From NCBI RefSeq assembly GCF_006517255.1, contig NZ_CP041185.1, positions 992,001 to 1,056,000 on the forward strand: a DNA stretch of 64,000 nt. The letters run 5' to 3'. Both the position numbers and the translations under genes were made by a program. This document shows, piece after piece, positions 62,943-64,000 of this stretch. The notes below the pieces were generated by a model. It was given only the letters and a program-made list of their open reading frames with translations. It was not told the origin of the DNA and did not search any database. The stretch is from Janthinobacterium tructae (lineage in GTDB: Bacteria; Pseudomonadota; Gammaproteobacteria; Burkholderiales; Burkholderiaceae_D). Each line of letters begins with the position of its first letter. Position 1 is the first letter of the stretch.

Positions 62943-63617
62943 ATGACGAACGCCGGCATCTTTATCGATACTGGCGGTATTGGCGAGCCAAGGGAAATGA
63001 TGAGTATTAACGCCAAACTGAAAAAACTCGAAGATAAGGCCATGGCCAAAGGCGAGTATGCGGTCGCCGCAGCTGCAGCCCATCTGTTGCACGATATTGG
63101 CTGCGTGGACAAGCAAATCAACCTGGTCGGGGCACTGCACGAAGTCGGCTACCTGCAAAATTCCTTGTCTCCATACTGGAAAGAATTCAGGGCTGATGAA
63201 TCGGCATGGATAGAACGCTGCTTGGCCAGGCTTGTCACTGCTGATCATGACTATTGGGCGCTTGCCGCGCTTCTGGGCTGCAATGGTCCAACGACCGTCA
63301 GCATCGCCATTGGCCAGGGTTTCAAATCCGCTGCAACAAGGCTTTACGAACGTTTTGACAAACCCAAGGTCCATGTCGATACTTTATATTTGACAGCCAA
63401 TGGAAAAGTACTGCATCCCGTACTGGAAGTCGGCTATGACATAAATGCAATGACAAATGTCGACGTGGGAAGAGCACGGGCACTCTGTCTGGACAATGCA
63501 GAATGGCAGCCAGGTGATTGTTTGGGTGCGGGCGCACTGTCACTTTCCATGCAGGCCAAGCTTCCGCATGGCGCATGGCGGTCGGTATCCACGGCTTTTG
63601 AAACATGGGACGCATAA
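62943..63617 (+). CDS. hypothetical protein
   Basis: A 224-residue acidic protein of unknown family (HLLHDIGCVDKQINLVGALHEVGYLQ; YERFDKPKVHVDTLYL). An alternative start, ATG 63000, has a better AAGGG site. It is followed 4 bp later by another unrecognised frame, so the two are probably one operon. Confidence 0.6.
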   Translation: MTNAGIFIDTGGIGEPREMMSINAKLKKLEDKAMAKGEYAVAAAAAHLLHDIGCVDKQINLVGALHEVGYLQNSLSPYWKEFRADESAWIERCLARLVTADHDYWALAALLGCNGPTTVSIAIGQGFKSAATRLYERFDKPKVHVDTLYLTANGKVLHPVLEVGYDINAMTNVDVGRARALCLDNAEWQPGDCLGAGALSLSMQAKLPHGAWRSVSTAFETWDA

Positions 63618-63621
63618 TCAC

Positions 63622-64000
63622 ATGATGAATTGCAAGACAGTCAATGCATGGCTGGAAATGGCGCAAGACGATGAGGTGCTCGTCGATTCCGACGACATCA
63701 ATCACGAAGCCCGAACCAATATGTGGCGCTTTTCACCCACGGACGAGGAAACGCCGCAGATTCATGCGGCCGATATCGTTGAATTCATCGGCCAGGTGAT
63801 CGAGGCGCGGCGCAGCGCGCTCGTTGGAGAGGATATGCTGTTGTATTGCTGGCACGATGCGCAATGCCGCCAGTTGCGCTTCAGTCTGGTGTCGCGCTCG
63901 CATGGGCGGTTGCCGTTTCGCTGCGCACTGCGCGAAACGCAGGATTTATCTCTGATCGCCGACCGCGTGGTGAACGGTGACTGGCGCAACGAGCATTATA
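63622..64000 (+). CDS. hypothetical protein, cut by window end
   Basis: The frame opens at ATG 63622 (a second ATG at 63625) and runs off the window after 126 codons. It starts NCKTVNAWLEMAQDDEVLVDSDD and includes WRFSPTDEE and CWHDAQCRQLRFSLV. Acidic and not recognised. It follows the previous gene by 4 bp and may be a toxin-immunity-type partner, without direct support. Confidence 0.55.
   Translation, partial: MMNCKTVNAWLEMAQDDEVLVDSDDINHEARTNMWRFSPTDEETPQIHAADIVEFIGQVIEARRSALVGEDMLLYCWHDAQCRQLRFSLVSRSHGRLPFRCALRETQDLSLIADRVVNGDWRNEHY

Noticed and set aside
61884..63374. Long antisense frame opposite the LysR and hypothetical genes
   Set aside because: It is antisense to a LysR gene with a clear helix-turn-helix and ribosome site; its composition is a GC shadow.

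Overview
The window looks like chromosomal DNA of a high-GC betaproteobacterium of the Oxalobacteraceae (Janthinobacterium/Massilia-like). This is inferred from GC-rich codon use, Shine-Dalgarno starts and the gene families present; no rRNA or tRNA is present to confirm it. I see no transposase, CRISPR array or intact prophage.

Layout. 1-5.2 kb: tandem SGNH-like envelope proteins, a D-lactate dehydrogenase, TfoX- and MepB-family proteins and an L,D-transpeptidase. 5.2-7.8 kb: a P-type cation ATPase. 7.8-11.8 kb (minus): a four-gene flavin/PepSY operon (PepSY, DUF2271, PepSY-flavodoxin-reductase, ApbE). 12.0-13.9 kb: a 30-codon ArsD-like remnant and a full tandem ArsA without ArsB. 14.2-31.2 kb: a large reactive-sulfur island. 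31.3-33.7 kb: a two-component system and an Ala-rich protein. 33.8-36.8 kb: an AT-rich accessory patch with a broken rolling-circle Rep gene, an HNH-like ORF and a dif-like XerCD site. 36.8-64 kb: mostly ordinary chromosome (chitinase, several regulators, amidase, five-heme cytochrome, Nramp, SDR/MerR pair, chemoreceptor, CadR/CadA, hydrolases, MFS exporter, GNAT, LysR).

The sulfur island is the most interesting part. It has two different sulfide/persulfide sensors. One is a BigR/SqrR-type ArsR repressor whose cysteines are 66 residues apart. The other is a FisR-type sigma-54 activator with the C-x10-C-x6-C signature. Around them are YeeE/YedE transporter pairs, thiosulfate dehydrogenase TsdA, a DUF442-SQR fusion, an ETHE1-like persulfide dioxygenase, rhodaneses, TauE, a DsrE-like secreted protein, a complete cytochrome bd operon (cydP-A-B-X-ybgE), a truncated hemoglobin and a peroxiredoxin. 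Four transcription units carry a -24/-12 promoter, each with TGGCAG/TGACAG-type inverted repeats about 85-165 bp upstream, so a FisR regulon can be read directly from the DNA. A second DUF2892-CMD-YeeE-YedE module lies next to a decayed fisR 3' end, showing a duplicated and eroded cassette. The likely joint job is to oxidise and export sulfide-derived sulfur while keeping respiration going on a sulfide-resistant bd oxidase.
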